NCBI GenBank assembly: GCA_016783345.1
Contig: JADHWT010000025.1
Coordinates: 1-13,538 of the forward strand
DNA length: 13,538 nucleotides
Direction: 5' to 3'
From: Candidatus Omnitrophota bacterium
Lineage (GTDB): Bacteria; NPL-UPA2; BS750m-G34
This document shows, piece by piece, positions 13,243-13,538 of the stretch. Positions within the stretch are counted from its first letter, which is position 1, and each line of letters opens with the position of its first letter. A model generated the notes under the pieces. It saw only the letters and a program-made list of their open reading frames with translations. It did no database searches and was not told where the DNA came from. Position numbers and translations under genes: made by a program.

Positions 13243-13538
13243 TTTCTCTTTTCAAATACCGGGAGCTCTTAAAGAATCTCGTCCTCAAAGAACTAAGACT
13301 CAGGCATAAGCGTTCATTCTTAGGGTTTTTTTGGTCAGTGCTGAATCCTCTATTGATGATGGCTGTTTTCTCTATTGTCTTTAAAGGACGGTTTAACATA
13401 GAAAAATATCCTGCCTTTCTCATAACCGGGCTTCTGCCATGGAATTTTTTTGCTGTTGCCCTGGCCAATAGCGTGCATTCACTCATCACAAATGGAGGGC
13501 TTATAAAACAGGTCTATTTCCCCCGGGCCATTATTCCG
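13230..13538 (+). CDS. Polysaccharide ABC exporter permease (Wzm/TagG type), 5' part
   Basis: The frame is open from ATG 13230 to the window edge, 103 codons without a stop. The N-terminus is that of ABC-2 permeases that export O-antigen, capsule or teichoic acid. An amphipathic start is followed by LVLKELRLRHKRSFLG (17-32), FFWSVLNPLL (33-42), a first membrane helix, YPAFLITGLLPWNFF (60-74) and the GLIKQVYFPR motif (90-99), where the chain is cut. The partner ATPase (Wzt/TagH) would be expected downstream. The gene overlaps the end of proC by 13 nt. With the glycosyltransferase and sugar-phosphate transferase it defines an ABC-dependent surface polysaccharide system. Confidence 0.92.
   Translation, partial: MQKLISLFKYRELLKNLVLKELRLRHKRSFLGFFWSVLNPLLMMAVFSIVFKGRFNIEKYPAFLITGLLPWNFFAVALANSVHSLITNGGLIKQVYFPRAIIP

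Noticed and set aside
1..13538. CRISPR array, transposase or phage genes
   Set aside because: No spaced direct repeats, transposase motifs, or integrase and phage structural genes were found on either strand.

Overview
The window is a dense, mostly plus-strand stretch of a bacterial chromosome of moderate, fairly AT-leaning composition. Stop-start overlaps are very common, B12-binding-type radical SAM proteins are abundant, and an RpoN, an FtsZ and envelope-glycan genes are present. This mix would fit an anaerobic Gram-negative lineage such as Omnitrophota or another PVC-related candidate phylum. That placement is an inference from gene style and order; nothing in the window is a phylogenetic marker I could align.

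Region 1 (1-3550). A possible tail of an upstream membrane protein is followed by a near-consensus sigma-70 promoter (78-106) and tRNA-Arg(ACG). The same apparent transcription unit continues into tadA, the enzyme that converts A34 of exactly this tRNA to inosine. It then runs through a TSUP (TauE/SafE-like) exporter, a small DUF1634-like membrane partner and a B12-type radical SAM protein. It ends in tRNA-Thr(CGU), whose first 10 bases are also the end of the radical SAM gene.

Region 2 (3551-4972, minus strand). rpoN (sigma-54) lies convergent to region 1, its stop codon touching the CCA end of tRNA-Thr. It has its own -35/-10 promoter and a very short leader.

Region 3 (4973-5192). This divergent intergenic region holds an extended -10 promoter and about 165 nt of leader with two elaborate inverted repeats. 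A possible 38-codon leader ORF covers both.

Region 4 (5193-13538, plus strand). This is one long, tightly packed gene series: 4Fe-4S ferredoxin, nth (endonuclease III), a B12-type radical SAM protein, a GT4 glycosyltransferase, a polyprenyl-phosphate sugar-phosphate transferase, a divergent ftsZ, another radical SAM protein (TIGR03960-like), yggS, proC, and the first 103 codons of a Wzm/TagG-type polysaccharide ABC exporter permease cut by the window edge. The glycosyltransferase, lipid-linked sugar transferase and exporter permease point to surface polysaccharide synthesis and export. ftsZ, yggS and proC are embedded among them, so envelope growth and division may be co-expressed. The ferredoxin could serve the iron-sulfur enzymes downstream, but that is inference.

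Most notable are the tRNA-Arg(ACG)/tadA substrate-enzyme pairing, an FtsZ with Asn in place of the second catalytic Asp of the T7 loop, the structured ferredoxin leader, a palindromic in-frame insertion inside proC, and the zero-gap radical SAM/tRNA-Thr/rpoN junction.
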